Source of the DNA: Methanoculleus chikugoensis
Lineage (GTDB): Archaea; Halobacteriota; Methanomicrobia; Methanomicrobiales; Methanoculleaceae
Assembly (NCBI RefSeq): GCF_019669965.1
Contig: NZ_AP019781.1
Span: forward strand, 1,985,092 to 2,049,091
DNA: 64,000 bases
Reading direction: 5' to 3'
Shown here piece by piece: positions 23,981 to 32,903 of the stretch. Positions within the stretch are counted from its first letter, which is position 1. Each line of letters opens with the position of its first letter. The translations under genes and the position numbers were made by a program. The notes beneath the pieces are model-generated. The model made no database searches and was not told the DNA's origin. It worked only from the letters and a program-made list of their open reading frames with translations.

Positions 23981-24824
23981 GAGGTGATCCTATAATTATA
24001 AGGCCTCTCGGATAAATCCGGGGATCATGGTATTCCGGGAAATTGACGACGATCTCTGGGAGATTGTTCAGAAATACCTCCCCCCAACGAAGCCGCACAT
24101 TGGCCGCCCGCGGTGTGACCTCCGCGGGTTGATCAACGGCATCCTGTACGTTCTGACCACCGGATGCTCCTGGCTCGATGTTCCAACGAACTACGGCACC
24201 AAATCGACGGTTCATCGGTACCACCTCGAACTCTGCGAGAGAGGAGTGTATCAGGCGATCTTCCTCGACCTGCTCCGAACCGGGTACGAGATCAAAAAAA
24301 TCGATCTCTCCCATTGTGCGACAGATACCAAGGATATCCCGGCAAAAAAAGGGGATCGACCGGCTATGATGGCTATAAAAAGACAAAAGGGAGCAAGCTG
24401 AGTGCTCTGGTCGATCGGCATGGTCTCCCACTTGCCTGCATGGTTGCACCGGCCAATGTCCATGATTCCCGGCTCTACGAACCAACCCTCGAAGCATTCG
24501 AGATTCCAAAGGTGCAGGATTGTCCTGCGGTCATCTCGGCAGATGCGGCCTACGATGCCCGGGAAATTCGTCAGTACAACCGGAACCAGGGAATCAAGAG
24601 CAACATCCTGGTCAACCGAAGATCGCGGAAACAGCCGAAACGAGGGAGGCCATTCTGGTTTGATCCAGAACTCCACAAGAAGCGCAACGCAGTAGAGCGG
24701 TTCTTCAGCTGGATTGAAGCGTTTAAGAAGATTGTTCCACGATATGAGCGGTATGAGCACTCATTCATGGGCCTGATCCACCTGGCATGCAGTGTCATGA
24801 TCGCGAGAATATTGGGATGACCTC
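23981..24824 (+). mobile_element. IS5-like insertion sequence
   Basis: Contains one transposase split over two frames. Imperfect terminal inverted repeats are visible: GAGGTGATCC at 23981-23990 and its near complement GGATGACCTC at 24815-24824 (9 of 10, extending weakly to about 17 bp). The transposase stop lies within the right repeat. I see no clear target-site duplication. A decayed related transposase abuts the right end. Confidence 0.65.
24027..24820 (+). CDS. IS5-family DDE transposase made by -1 frameshifting
   Basis: Frame 1 runs from 24027 and encodes the DUF4096 N-terminal domain up to KDIPAKK. Frame 2 (the -1 frame, to 24820) continues GSTGYDGYKKTKGSKLSALV with the catalytic core. 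The switch falls at a run of seven A's followed by GGGG (about 24344-24354), a classic slippery site. The joined product is about 264 residues with acidic residues in CATDTKDI, ISADAAYDA and KRNAVERFF. Such programmed shifts are known in IS5/IS427-group elements, so this is probably functional, not broken. Confidence 0.8.
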
Positions 24825-24835
24825 ATTATCAAAAA

Positions 24836-25015
24836 GATCTCCAACCAACAAAGCCGGACATCGGCCGGCCCCAATGCGACCCCGCAGACTGTTTAGCAGC
24901 ATGCTGTAGATTCTGAATACGGCTGCCGCTGGCACGATGTGCCGTCGACAGCACCAAATCAGCTGTAAGCCGGTAAATCTTGAATTATGCGAGCAGGAAG
25001 GGCGCCAGGCGATCT
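24836..25015 (+). pseudogene. Decayed relative of the neighbouring IS5 transposase
   Basis: The DNA aligns with 24075-24262 of the intact transposase, with many substitutions and short indels: an opening LPTKPDIGRP-like stretch, then CACCAAATC and GGCGATCT stretches in the same order. Frames are broken by stops. It ends where the AT-rich block begins, so it marks an old element boundary. Confidence 0.6.
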
Positions 25016-25177
25016 CTCTCACCCAGCTCCACGACCCAACCCTGCCCCTTCAAGCGGGATATCGCGGTCTCGCTCCCCAGGTTCCGAGACCCAAGAAGGG
25101 TCTAGCAGGAACAGGCCTTCAGTTATCCCACTGAAAAGTACGCCAACCACACCCATGAAGAAGAATGAATAGAAACA

Positions 25178-25184
25178 TTTATAG
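25178..25184 (+). promoter_or_regulatory. TATA box of the protease gene
   Basis: TTTATAG lies 31 nt before the ATG at 25215, which fits a leaderless or very short-leader mRNA and supports that start over the TTG at 25197. Confidence 0.5.
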
Positions 25185-25214
25185 CCCTGTACTTCCTTGA
25201 AAAACTTGTTATAT

Positions 25215-26267
25215 ATGGCATTTTTCTGGAAGAAAAACAAGACTTCTAGTGTTCAAGAATCAAATATTGCTTCAAGGAAAGATGTAACTGCGCCACCTCA
25301 TCCCATAATAAATCAGATAATGTATGAGATGAATATAAGCCAGGACAATATAGTTAATATTCGATTAAGCAACCTCCTTAAAGGCCTTGGATATGAGTCA
25401 TATAATGACACTGCTCTGCAGGACATTCAGCTATATCTGCATAAGTACAATTTATTTGCGTATTTTCCACTTGACAAAGATCTCGATTGTAATGATACCC
25501 TAAAAATCATGTCACTCAATTCCCCTGTTTTTCGGTCAGGGGGCATCACCAAATCTAACTACTCAGAACCAAAGCGCTCCACTCAGCATGCTATACAAAA
25601 TGCAGTGGATGCCACCGTTCAAGTGATTACGGACAAAGGAACCGGATCAGGGTTCATTGCTCATGAAACAGGAATCGTTGTCACAGCATTTCACGTTGTG
25701 GCTTCCCGAGCACATTCAGACCGCCGTGTGTTAATCCGCCAATACGCGGAAAAAGAAAATGAAGAAGTTTCGGAGGCCATCATCGTTAAAGGTCACCGAA
25801 AACTCGATTATGCACTATTATGGTTGCTAGAAGACGAACGATACACTCCGCTTCCTATCGGAAATCCACGAGACCTTCATTATTCTCAAACCGTTTACGC
25901 CATTGGCTGCCCTGCAGGACTTCCAAATACTATTTCCAAAGGAATTGTGGCAAACCCATGCGTGAAACACAACGAAGTTGAATGCATTCAGTCCGATGCA
26001 GCGATCGATCATGGCAACTCAGGCGGTCCGCTCATTAACGAGCAAGGAGAGGTAGTTGGAGTCAACCTTTGGGGCATAGGAAACTACGATGCTGCTAAAT
26101 TTTCCATTCCCATAGATTATGTTCTTGAAGATCTCCGAGATGCTGTTGCCTACGGAAAAAGTCGCTCACTGAGAACTCTTCTATGCCCATCATGCGGGTT
26201 TCTTGATTACAACTGTAGGAGCGATTGGTTCTGCATAAATTGTGGGTATCAGTTCCAACTCGATTGA
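25215..26267 (+). CDS. Trypsin-like serine protease with C-terminal zinc ribbon
   Basis: 350 residues. The N-terminal 110 form an unrecognised helical region. A trypsin/DegP-like domain follows, with GTGSGFIA, His160 (TAFHVVA), Asp198 (LDYALLWL) and Ser269 (GNSGGPL), a complete catalytic triad. The end is a CPSCG...CINCG zinc ribbon. There is no signal peptide, so the protease is cytoplasmic, unlike DegP. PDZ domains are absent. It opens the AT-rich island and is followed 22 nt later by a YbjN-like gene. Cytoplasmic trypsin-like proteases in such islands are often effectors of antiviral systems. That role is inferred here. Confidence 0.85.
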   Translation: MAFFWKKNKTSSVQESNIASRKDVTAPPHPIINQIMYEMNISQDNIVNIRLSNLLKGLGYESYNDTALQDIQLYLHKYNLFAYFPLDKDLDCNDTLKIMSLNSPVFRSGGITKSNYSEPKRSTQHAIQNAVDATVQVITDKGTGSGFIAHETGIVVTAFHVVASRAHSDRRVLIRQYAEKENEEVSEAIIVKGHRKLDYALLWLLEDERYTPLPIGNPRDLHYSQTVYAIGCPAGLPNTISKGIVANPCVKHNEVECIQSDAAIDHGNSGGPLINEQGEVVGVNLWGIGNYDAAKFSIPIDYVLEDLRDAVAYGKSRSLRTLLCPSCGFLDYNCRSDWFCINCGYQFQLD

Positions 26268-26289
26268 TAAATGTAGGTGTCGTGTTAAA

Positions 26290-26805
26290 ATGAGCAATCG
26301 CACTTCAAAACGAGTAAGTGAATTTGAGGATGTCCATATAGTCACAGATGATATTCCTTACGAGACATTGTACAGGGTCAAATTATTTTTTGAATCTGAG
26401 ATAGATCAGTTTATGAGGGAAATTGGATATGGCGACCCTGAGCGGTACACCGACGAGAATGGTTGGCGGACAATTCGAAAGGGATCTGCCATAGGTATGG
26501 TAGGCATAACAATCGAAGAGAAATCGGTAGTATTACATGCCCATGCATTCGTAATGCAACTCCCCTCTGATAGGGATCTAATTGTTCCCCTGATGAGGGA
26601 GTTACTAGAGATTAATGCCACTATTCCAAACGAGAGTCGTTTTGGGATAAACGGCAGTTATATCATCGCTGGCATCACGAAGTCGATTACCAAATTTGAG
26701 GAAGATCTAGTTCCTTATGCAATTCATAATGTAATGTCACTTGCAGATGACTTTGATGACTATCTGATCGCTAAATATGGCGGAACATCCAAATCAAGAG
26801 GATAG
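26290..26805 (+). CDS. YbjN-like protein (type III secretion chaperone fold)
   Basis: 171 residues. The pattern VGITIEEKSVVLHAHAFVMQ followed by a helix (LMRELLEINATI), then SRFGINGSYIIAG, matches the YbjN/SycE-like fold, which binds partner proteins. I chose ATG 26290. A longer reading would overlap the protease gene. The 22-nt gap to the protease suggests cotranscription and a possible inhibitor or adaptor role. Similarity is at the fold level only. Confidence 0.55.
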   Translation: MSNRTSKRVSEFEDVHIVTDDIPYETLYRVKLFFESEIDQFMREIGYGDPERYTDENGWRTIRKGSAIGMVGITIEEKSVVLHAHAFVMQLPSDRDLIVPLMRELLEINATIPNESRFGINGSYIIAGITKSITKFEEDLVPYAIHNVMSLADDFDDYLIAKYGGTSKSRG

Positions 26806-27088
26806 TTACTTAAAATGCAGGAATTTAACATCAAGTACTTTCAACTGTATCAATCTATTTCCTGAAAAGTATCTTTAATTATCCCACACGTTAACCACCA
26901 AATATTTTCAGATATCTAAAACTGAGGACTCACAACTGCCCTCTTAGCAAATGTGGCTCATTAGATCGACTTGGTTCACGCTATAGTCTGGACGAGACAA
27001 TCAGCGGTAATACTCAGAGTTCACAAGAAAATCAGGCGTAATGCTAATTAGGTCTGAAGGCATTCTCAGTGCTTAGAATGTCACCGAA

Positions 27089-28132
27089 TTAAATACTTAT
27101 ATCCTTAATGCACTTCCACATCCAGTTCCTTCCCTGCAGACAAATCACCTCTGTGTATCGCTCATTGAGCATATCCGTGAGATCCTGCTCGGTGACGATG
27201 GCGTTACATTTTCTGGGAGTGCTCGGGAAATTGCAGAAAAAAACCCCGCCGGGCTTGATAAGACTATACGTTTGATCGAGGATCCGGATGAGGTGTGGTA
27301 CAGTTGGCTGCACGTTCAACACATTTGACGCGAACACGATGTCATATTGCCTGCCAAGCGCTTCTGGATCGTGGAGACCGGGTTGAACGTTAGCCCCACA
27401 ATCGTAAGCGGTGACATCAAACCCCTGCTGGCGAAGCCATAACGTATGACGGGCATGAAGACCTGCACCGAAGTCCAGGATTTTATCAGCTTTTTTCGCG
27501 AATAGGGGGAGATATTTTGGGATAATATTATTCGGGGCACTTCGACCACGGTCAATATACGTGCTATTGATAAGCTCCTCATACGTGGGAGAAACGCCGA
27601 TCCGGTCAAGCACTTTTTCCTGCCAGTAATCCTGCTTACCGATCTTAAGTCGGAAATATTCATTTTTATCTGCCATGAGTGCCTTAACAACCGGATGATT
27701 CTCCCAGATCTCAGACCATTCCATCGCGTCCGGTACATCGAATCCCAAGTAGTCGTCATCCACAAACATCCATTTGTGATGGTAGATATTCGGGACTCCT
27801 TTCTGTTTCCGGTGGAATATAACGGGTCGATCACTGTAAAGATCTTTAACGCCCACCATATCACCGCATATCGGTTCGGTTGCGGTCTTCCAGTCGCTAG
27901 AGTGGGTAAAGGTCACAAGCCCCTCGCGAATATTGATCTTCACGATGATATCGATGTCAGGAGGGGGAAGATGGATTTCCAGGACATCTAGTGCCTTACT
28001 GACGAGGATCTGCTCTTCCTCTGAAAGAGATGGCAGAACGCTACGGTGAACCCATTTACTCTTATCGATGACTTTTCCAATCCCGTGGAGGCCACGTTTG
28101 CATCTATAGATCCCATCACTACCCCTTGTCAT
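27089..28132 (-). CDS. Class I SAM-dependent methyltransferase with extra N-terminal domain
   Basis: 347 residues. The C-terminal half is a Rossmann methyltransferase: ILDFGAGLHARHTLWL (motif I, about 221-236), VTAYDCGA (motif II) and YDIVFASNVLNVQ (motif IV region), then LIKPGGVFF. There is no NPPY/DPPY tetrad, so it is not a PglX-type adenine methylase. The N-terminal 160 residues are unrecognised. It starts at ATG 28132 with GGAGAG 8-13 nt upstream. A GTG at 28171 would add 13 residues. It is transcribed in the same direction as, and downstream of, the WD40 gene beside the BREX set. Target unknown. Confidence 0.75.
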   Translation of the reverse strand: MTRGSDGIYRCKRGLHGIGKVIDKSKWVHRSVLPSLSEEEQILVSKALDVLEIHLPPPDIDIIVKINIREGLVTFTHSSDWKTATEPICGDMVGVKDLYSDRPVIFHRKQKGVPNIYHHKWMFVDDDYLGFDVPDAMEWSEIWENHPVVKALMADKNEYFRLKIGKQDYWQEKVLDRIGVSPTYEELINSTYIDRGRSAPNNIIPKYLPLFAKKADKILDFGAGLHARHTLWLRQQGFDVTAYDCGANVQPGLHDPEALGRQYDIVFASNVLNVQPTVPHLIRILDQTYSLIKPGGVFFCNFPSTPRKCNAIVTEQDLTDMLNERYTEVICLQGRNWMWKCIKDISI

Positions 28133-28322
28133 TTGAGATCTCTCCAAGGACGCTATCGACTTACTGTTCACATTTCCATAAAAATTTTTCTTTACTTCAG
28201 AAAGCCGTGTGCTGTACGATATTGCTTAGAGAGATAACGGCGATCCACCCACACTTCCAGATGCGGTCATACTCATATATCATCAACGAAAAATTTGAGT
28301 TCAGGCCATTTTGACCATATCT

Positions 28323-30386
28323 TCAACTACGGTGAGTCGGCTCATCTGCATCGGGCAACTCAACCATATCACGATCCAGTTCGATCGGTACTGCCACAAC
28401 TACGTCGCATAATTCGACAGTAATCTTCCCCCTTTCACGGTCAATTGAAGTGACTATGGCTTCTGCACCTTTGAAACTCTCACCAGTGATCTTCACAATA
28501 GTTCCCACCTGTGGATAGGGGACCGGCTTTGGAGCAAGTCCAAAGTGATATAAGATGTGTGCTGCGTCTTCGCCTTCAAAGACGGGTTTAGCCATAAATG
28601 CTCCACTGGTGCGGGAAACAAGGACTTCTCGCCCGAGAGAGGTAATAATCGATCTTGCGTTCGGAATTGACTGCAACGACCCCACGGGCACGACTGCTAT
28701 CGAGAGGACATTTTTCCTCGATTTGCCTACGCGAGCAGACGTGAAACTGGGCATGAGGGGACCGATGCGCGGGAACGAGTGAGCCTCAAACACTCCAACA
28801 AGGCTATCCGAGTCGACATTGTAAATTAAGCCGGCATCGCCTTTCCCGACATTATATCCGGTATCGATGGACTTACTGACCTGCGTGGTGAACATCTTTT
28901 TTTCCGGAATTTCACCAGCTTCATCACTATAGCAGGGCATGATGAAACATTTCTTGTACTTATTCGGTACCACCGATGGGATGAATGATGCCAGGTTGAC
29001 AGGAATTCCGTCCACGCTATAATCGTCAATCGGAGCGGGACATGACATCTCCCCCTTGCTTTTCCGATACTGAACAAGCGTCAGCAGATATCGGGCTGTT
29101 GAATCGTTTGGGGAGAGCCTTTCAGCGTCACTGAAGGCAGCGTAAGCGAGATCTTCGTTGTTCAGCCGGAGGGCGGTGATGCCTCGCATTATGCAAGCAT
29201 CTATTGATCTCGCGTTCGTATTGTTAAAGCCCAGACACTCACGATAGAATTCGTTTGCTCTCTTCAGTTCATCGAGGTGAAACAGCGATTCACCCTTGCA
29301 GAATGCAGTAAACAGCGAAGGTTCGCTGAGTTTTTCAGCGCGTACAAAACAGTCAAAAGCTTCGACGTATTTCTTTCGTTGAAATAGTGTGGTCCCTTCC
29401 TTTATGCAGGCCTCCGCTTCTGCTTCCCTGATCAACATTTGGGGTAATTTGATCGAGTAAAACCTGAGGCAATCGGCGGTATTTCCACGCTTGATTGTAG
29501 CGATGCAATATGAGCTGTCTGCTGAGAGAGCCGCACCGAGTAATGTGAGAGCAGACTCACGATCGCGTGTAGGGAGACCAGCCCAAACGACATTGCAATG
29601 ATCGATGAGCACGAGTTTTCTATCCAGGCAGATGAGGATAGTTTCGCCGGATCTGGAGAAGGAAACGTGCCGCGCTGGACAGACGAACGTGGATGTCTTT
29701 AGGGGAGCGCCAAGATCGGAGCCGAATATCTGTGTTGTACCATCCTCAAAACCGACAACGATATTCGTGCAACCCGGTGAAAAAGCAAGTGAGTAAATGC
29801 TTTTATCGAATTTCCGGGTGAGAACAGGGTCACCGTGTCCGGTGTAGATATGGAGATCACCGGTACTGCATCCGACGGCAAGAAGATCGCCGGAATTGGA
29901 AAAAGCCAGCGCAGTAATGATCGAGGAGAGGTCTGTCGACCAAGCTCTCGTCCCGCCTGACAGATAAACTGTAACCGTGCCGTTACTGGATCCTAGAGCG
30001 ATCATAGCCCCGGTATTCGGAATCGCAGTACAGTGCTTCTCTCCATGTGCAAGATCTATCGTCCACCTACGCTGGAGGATGCCGTCGAACGGATCCGGGA
30101 CGTAACTGGATAGCCGGGACTCAGATAAGGTGTAGAGGAGGAGACCGTCATCAGAAAGATGGACGGACAAGAGTTTTTCGTCTGTCTTCCAGGAGATGGA
30201 AACGTACCAATCGTGAGGGGGAGTCTGGCATTCCAAAAAATAGATGTAATCGGTATTCGCACGATCCCGCGCGATAAGAGCCATTGCATTGCCTGATATT
30301 GCCGAGATCCCGATTATGGATTTGCCTATTTCAAAATCTTTCAGGTAGGTTACTTCGCCTTTGAGATCAGGTTCAAAACAGGTCAT
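28323..30386 (-). CDS. WD40-TPR-DCD/EVE-like-KOW multidomain protein
   Basis: 687 residues. WD40-type beta-propeller (about 60-310, units such as GDLLAVGCSTGDLHIY and TNIVVGFEDGTTQIFG), tetratricopeptide repeats (about 320-450), a DCD/EVE-like PUA-superfamily domain (about 480-585: KGDAGLIYNVDSDSLVGVFE), and a C-terminal KOW motif (about 622-665: VGTIVKITGESFKGAEAIV) as in NusG. The start at 30386 is set by a TATA box at 30417-30424. It diverges from brxP across a 167-bp shared promoter region. The nucleic-acid-reading domains plus a protein scaffold suggest a sensor or regulator for the adjacent BREX genes (inference). Confidence 0.75.
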   Translation of the reverse strand: MTCFEPDLKGEVTYLKDFEIGKSIIGISAISGNAMALIARDRANTDYIYFLECQTPPHDWYVSISWKTDEKLLSVHLSDDGLLLYTLSESRLSSYVPDPFDGILQRRWTIDLAHGEKHCTAIPNTGAMIALGSSNGTVTVYLSGGTRAWSTDLSSIITALAFSNSGDLLAVGCSTGDLHIYTGHGDPVLTRKFDKSIYSLAFSPGCTNIVVGFEDGTTQIFGSDLGAPLKTSTFVCPARHVSFSRSGETILICLDRKLVLIDHCNVVWAGLPTRDRESALTLLGAALSADSSYCIATIKRGNTADCLRFYSIKLPQMLIREAEAEACIKEGTTLFQRKKYVEAFDCFVRAEKLSEPSLFTAFCKGESLFHLDELKRANEFYRECLGFNNTNARSIDACIMRGITALRLNNEDLAYAAFSDAERLSPNDSTARYLLTLVQYRKSKGEMSCPAPIDDYSVDGIPVNLASFIPSVVPNKYKKCFIMPCYSDEAGEIPEKKMFTTQVSKSIDTGYNVGKGDAGLIYNVDSDSLVGVFEAHSFPRIGPLMPSFTSARVGKSRKNVLSIAVVPVGSLQSIPNARSIITSLGREVLVSRTSGAFMAKPVFEGEDAAHILYHFGLAPKPVPYPQVGTIVKITGESFKGAEAIVTSIDRERGKITVELCDVVVAVPIELDRDMVELPDADEPTHRS

Positions 30387-30416
30387 TTTTAACAAAAATA
30401 ACATACTCTTCGATGT

Positions 30417-30472
30417 ATTTATAGCATACAGTTCGATAATCACAACATTTCGCCTATTTGGGTAGTATAAAT
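30417..30472. promoter_or_regulatory. Divergent promoters of the WD40 gene and brxP
   Basis: On the minus strand CTATAAAT at 30417-30424, 31 nt before the WD40 gene start. On the plus strand AGTATAAAT at 30464-30472, about 80 nt before the brxP start. GAGG lies about 12 nt before the brxP ATG. Confidence 0.5.
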
Positions 30473-30553
30473 TCGCATCGAAAAGAAAAAAGCGTATCAA
30501 CACTAAAAGGGTACAACACAAGCCACACCACGAGGATATGAGGATTACATCGC

Positions 30554-32872
30554 ATGTACAATATTCGATGGGACACAGAGACAAACGGGGTACTACTGAC
30601 ATCAGAACAGGGTGACGTCCAGGCATCGGTTCGGCCAGTGTTTTTTGAAGAGCTGGATCTACTGGGGTTTAACACAAGAGGGTTCAGGTATCCTCGGGTA
30701 GAAGGACCGTTGCTCTGGGCCGCAGGAAGAGCGTATTATTACCGTGGGGAAAAGATTGCAATAGCTCATGGAGGAGGGTTCTATGAGGATGTGGATCTCG
30801 AGATCCTGACTGAGATCCGAGATATCGAGCCGGTAAACCTTGATGAAGTGTTAGAGAAAAACATCGATAAAATACACTTCTACACGCACGACTCAATGAA
30901 TTTCATTCGCTCAACGGTCGAGAAATACAAAGACAAAGTAGATATTGTTACTGTCTCGTTTAGCGGCGGGAAAGATTCTGTTGTTGTTGCAGATTTAGTT
31001 AAGAGAACATTGAATTCAACCAATTTCGTTGTCATTTTTGCTGATACCCAACTAGAGAGTAAAATGACATATGATTTTGTTGACCAATTTCATCATGAAA
31101 ACCCAAAAATTCAAGTTCTAAAAGCGAGATTAGGGCGGGATCAAACCGAACTCTGGGGTAAGCTCGGTCCTCCGAGCAGAATTAACCGTTGGTGTCACAC
31201 AGTTTATAAAACAGCACCAATCAGAAAAACAATTAAAGAGTATCTGGGGCAGGAAAAACCAACGGTATTATTAATCGATGGAATCAGAGCAGAGGAAAGT
31301 GCGCGGAGAAGCAAGTACGACAACATACAGTTCGGCACAAAAGAAATGCTTCAAATCAATGTGAGCCCGATTTTAGAATGGTCATCTCTTGAAGTATTTC
31401 TATACATGTTTTTACGAAAATTAAGCTTCAATCAAATGTATCGCTGGGGTTATTCGCGAGTTGGATGTATTATATGTCCATATTCATCATCATGGGGCGA
31501 GTATTTATCAAGAAGGTTATTCGAAGAAGATGTCGAACCGTATCTTACTATCATCAAACAAAATGTTGAGAGTTCCCACATTCCTGATATCAATAACTAT
31601 ATCTCTGAGGGGAGGTGGAAATCCCGAAGTGGAGGGCTTGATTTAGACTATGGAGGCAATAGAGCGGAATTTATTGTTGATGATGGGAATCTCACTATAA
31701 TAACTGATAGAGATAGCCCGAATTTCTGGACCTGGTTAAAAATATTGGGACCTATAGTCAAGCATAACAATCAGGGTGAAATAAAATATGAAGGAGAGAT
31801 CTACCCTATCACTCAGGTGGCACGAAAGAATGGGGCAAAATATATTATCAAAGGCGCGGGTAAGAACATAAAATTTATAAACTTAATAAAAAAATTGAGT
31901 AATAAATCTCAATACTGTATATCTTGCCAAGCCTGTGAGGCGGTCTGCCCTACGAGTGCGTTGACGATCTCCGGTGGACTGAAAATAGATACAGACAAAT
32001 GCACCAATTGCTTTAACTGCGCTAATTATGTCGAAAAAGGGTGCTGGGTTGCAAAATCAATATCGCATGTTGGCTTCCAAAAGGTGAAAATGATGACAGG
32101 GAAGGGAATGAGCCGGTATCAAGGTTTTGGATTAGAGAAGAGGTGGATGTCTTATTTTCTCGAAGGCGATGACTGGGAAAACGAGAGAACCTCTCACCTA
32201 GGCAATTGTCAGATAAGTGGATTCAAGAACTGGTTAAAAGATGCAGGACTCTTTGACAAAAAGCCGACTGAATTGGGGGATCTGTTCGTTGAACTATCGG
32301 ATATTAATGATAATTTCATGTGGGCAGTTATCTGGAGCAATTTATCAGAAAATTCCCCGTTAGTTAATTGGTACTCTCTCCATGTGCCAGAGGGGTCTTA
32401 TTCAAAGAGTGAGTTAGTCAATCTGATGGCATCATTCAGAGGACAGGACACACCCAACCGAACAGACACAAATGCCGCTAGTTCTCTCATCGGTACATTA
32501 ACAAAATCCCCAATAGGAGATATATTGAATCAAGGATTTGAGTCAAAGAGAGGTAATGAAAAGATCTATTCAAAAGGAGCACCCCAGGAGACCCCAGACT
32601 TAGCAATACTATACACGATTTACCGCTATGCCGCTCGGAATGAGCGCAAACGTCTCATCGCAAGTGAATTAATTACGAATAAAGAAGTAACTCCACATTG
32701 GGCGTTCTGTTTAGATTATAATGCAATTAGAGCAGCACTAGTAAGACTTGCATCAAAGTATCCTGATCTGGTTCATGTTGAGTTCTCAGGAAATCTAGAT
32801 AATATCAATCTTTCAGAGTCGGAAACCGCAATAGACATCGTGAAGAGATATATTACCGATACAATTCATTGA
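30554..32872 (+). CDS. brxP: BrxP: PAPS reductase-like protein with ferredoxin and DUF4007 domains
   Basis: 772 residues. The PP-loop SFSGGKDS (about 134-141) identifies the PAPS reductase/ATP pyrophosphatase fold. VGCIICPYS (about 303-311) is a cysteine pair as in PAPS reductase-like proteins. A ferredoxin-like segment (CISCQACEAVCP about 455, CTNCFNC about 483) can bind Fe-S clusters. The last 250 residues are a DUF4007 domain. This is the marker gene of type 4 BREX phage defence, in which no PglX methylase is present. It is first in an operon ahead of brxC, pglZ and brxL. A decayed second DUF4007 follows it. The chemistry is unknown. By fold, it would activate a substrate with ATP or handle sulfur. 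Confidence 0.9.
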   Translation: MYNIRWDTETNGVLLTSEQGDVQASVRPVFFEELDLLGFNTRGFRYPRVEGPLLWAAGRAYYYRGEKIAIAHGGGFYEDVDLEILTEIRDIEPVNLDEVLEKNIDKIHFYTHDSMNFIRSTVEKYKDKVDIVTVSFSGGKDSVVVADLVKRTLNSTNFVVIFADTQLESKMTYDFVDQFHHENPKIQVLKARLGRDQTELWGKLGPPSRINRWCHTVYKTAPIRKTIKEYLGQEKPTVLLIDGIRAEESARRSKYDNIQFGTKEMLQINVSPILEWSSLEVFLYMFLRKLSFNQMYRWGYSRVGCIICPYSSSWGEYLSRRLFEEDVEPYLTIIKQNVESSHIPDINNYISEGRWKSRSGGLDLDYGGNRAEFIVDDGNLTIITDRDSPNFWTWLKILGPIVKHNNQGEIKYEGEIYPITQVARKNGAKYIIKGAGKNIKFINLIKKLSNKSQYCISCQACEAVCPTSALTISGGLKIDTDKCTNCFNCANYVEKGCWVAKSISHVGFQKVKMMTGKGMSRYQGFGLEKRWMSYFLEGDDWENERTSHLGNCQISGFKNWLKDAGLFDKKPTELGDLFVELSDINDNFMWAVIWSNLSENSPLVNWYSLHVPEGSYSKSELVNLMASFRGQDTPNRTDTNAASSLIGTLTKSPIGDILNQGFESKRGNEKIYSKGAPQETPDLAILYTIYRYAARNERKRLIASELITNKEVTPHWAFCLDYNAIRAALVRLASKYPDLVHVEFSGNLDNINLSESETAIDIVKRYITDTIH

Positions 32873-32903
32873 ACGGAAGCAGCTCAGCGTCCATGGCAAT
32901 GAG

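Noticed and set aside
24027-24820. Calling the split transposase a pseudogene
   Set aside because: The frames meet at a classic A-run slippery site and the catalytic residues are intact, so programmed frameshifting is more likely.
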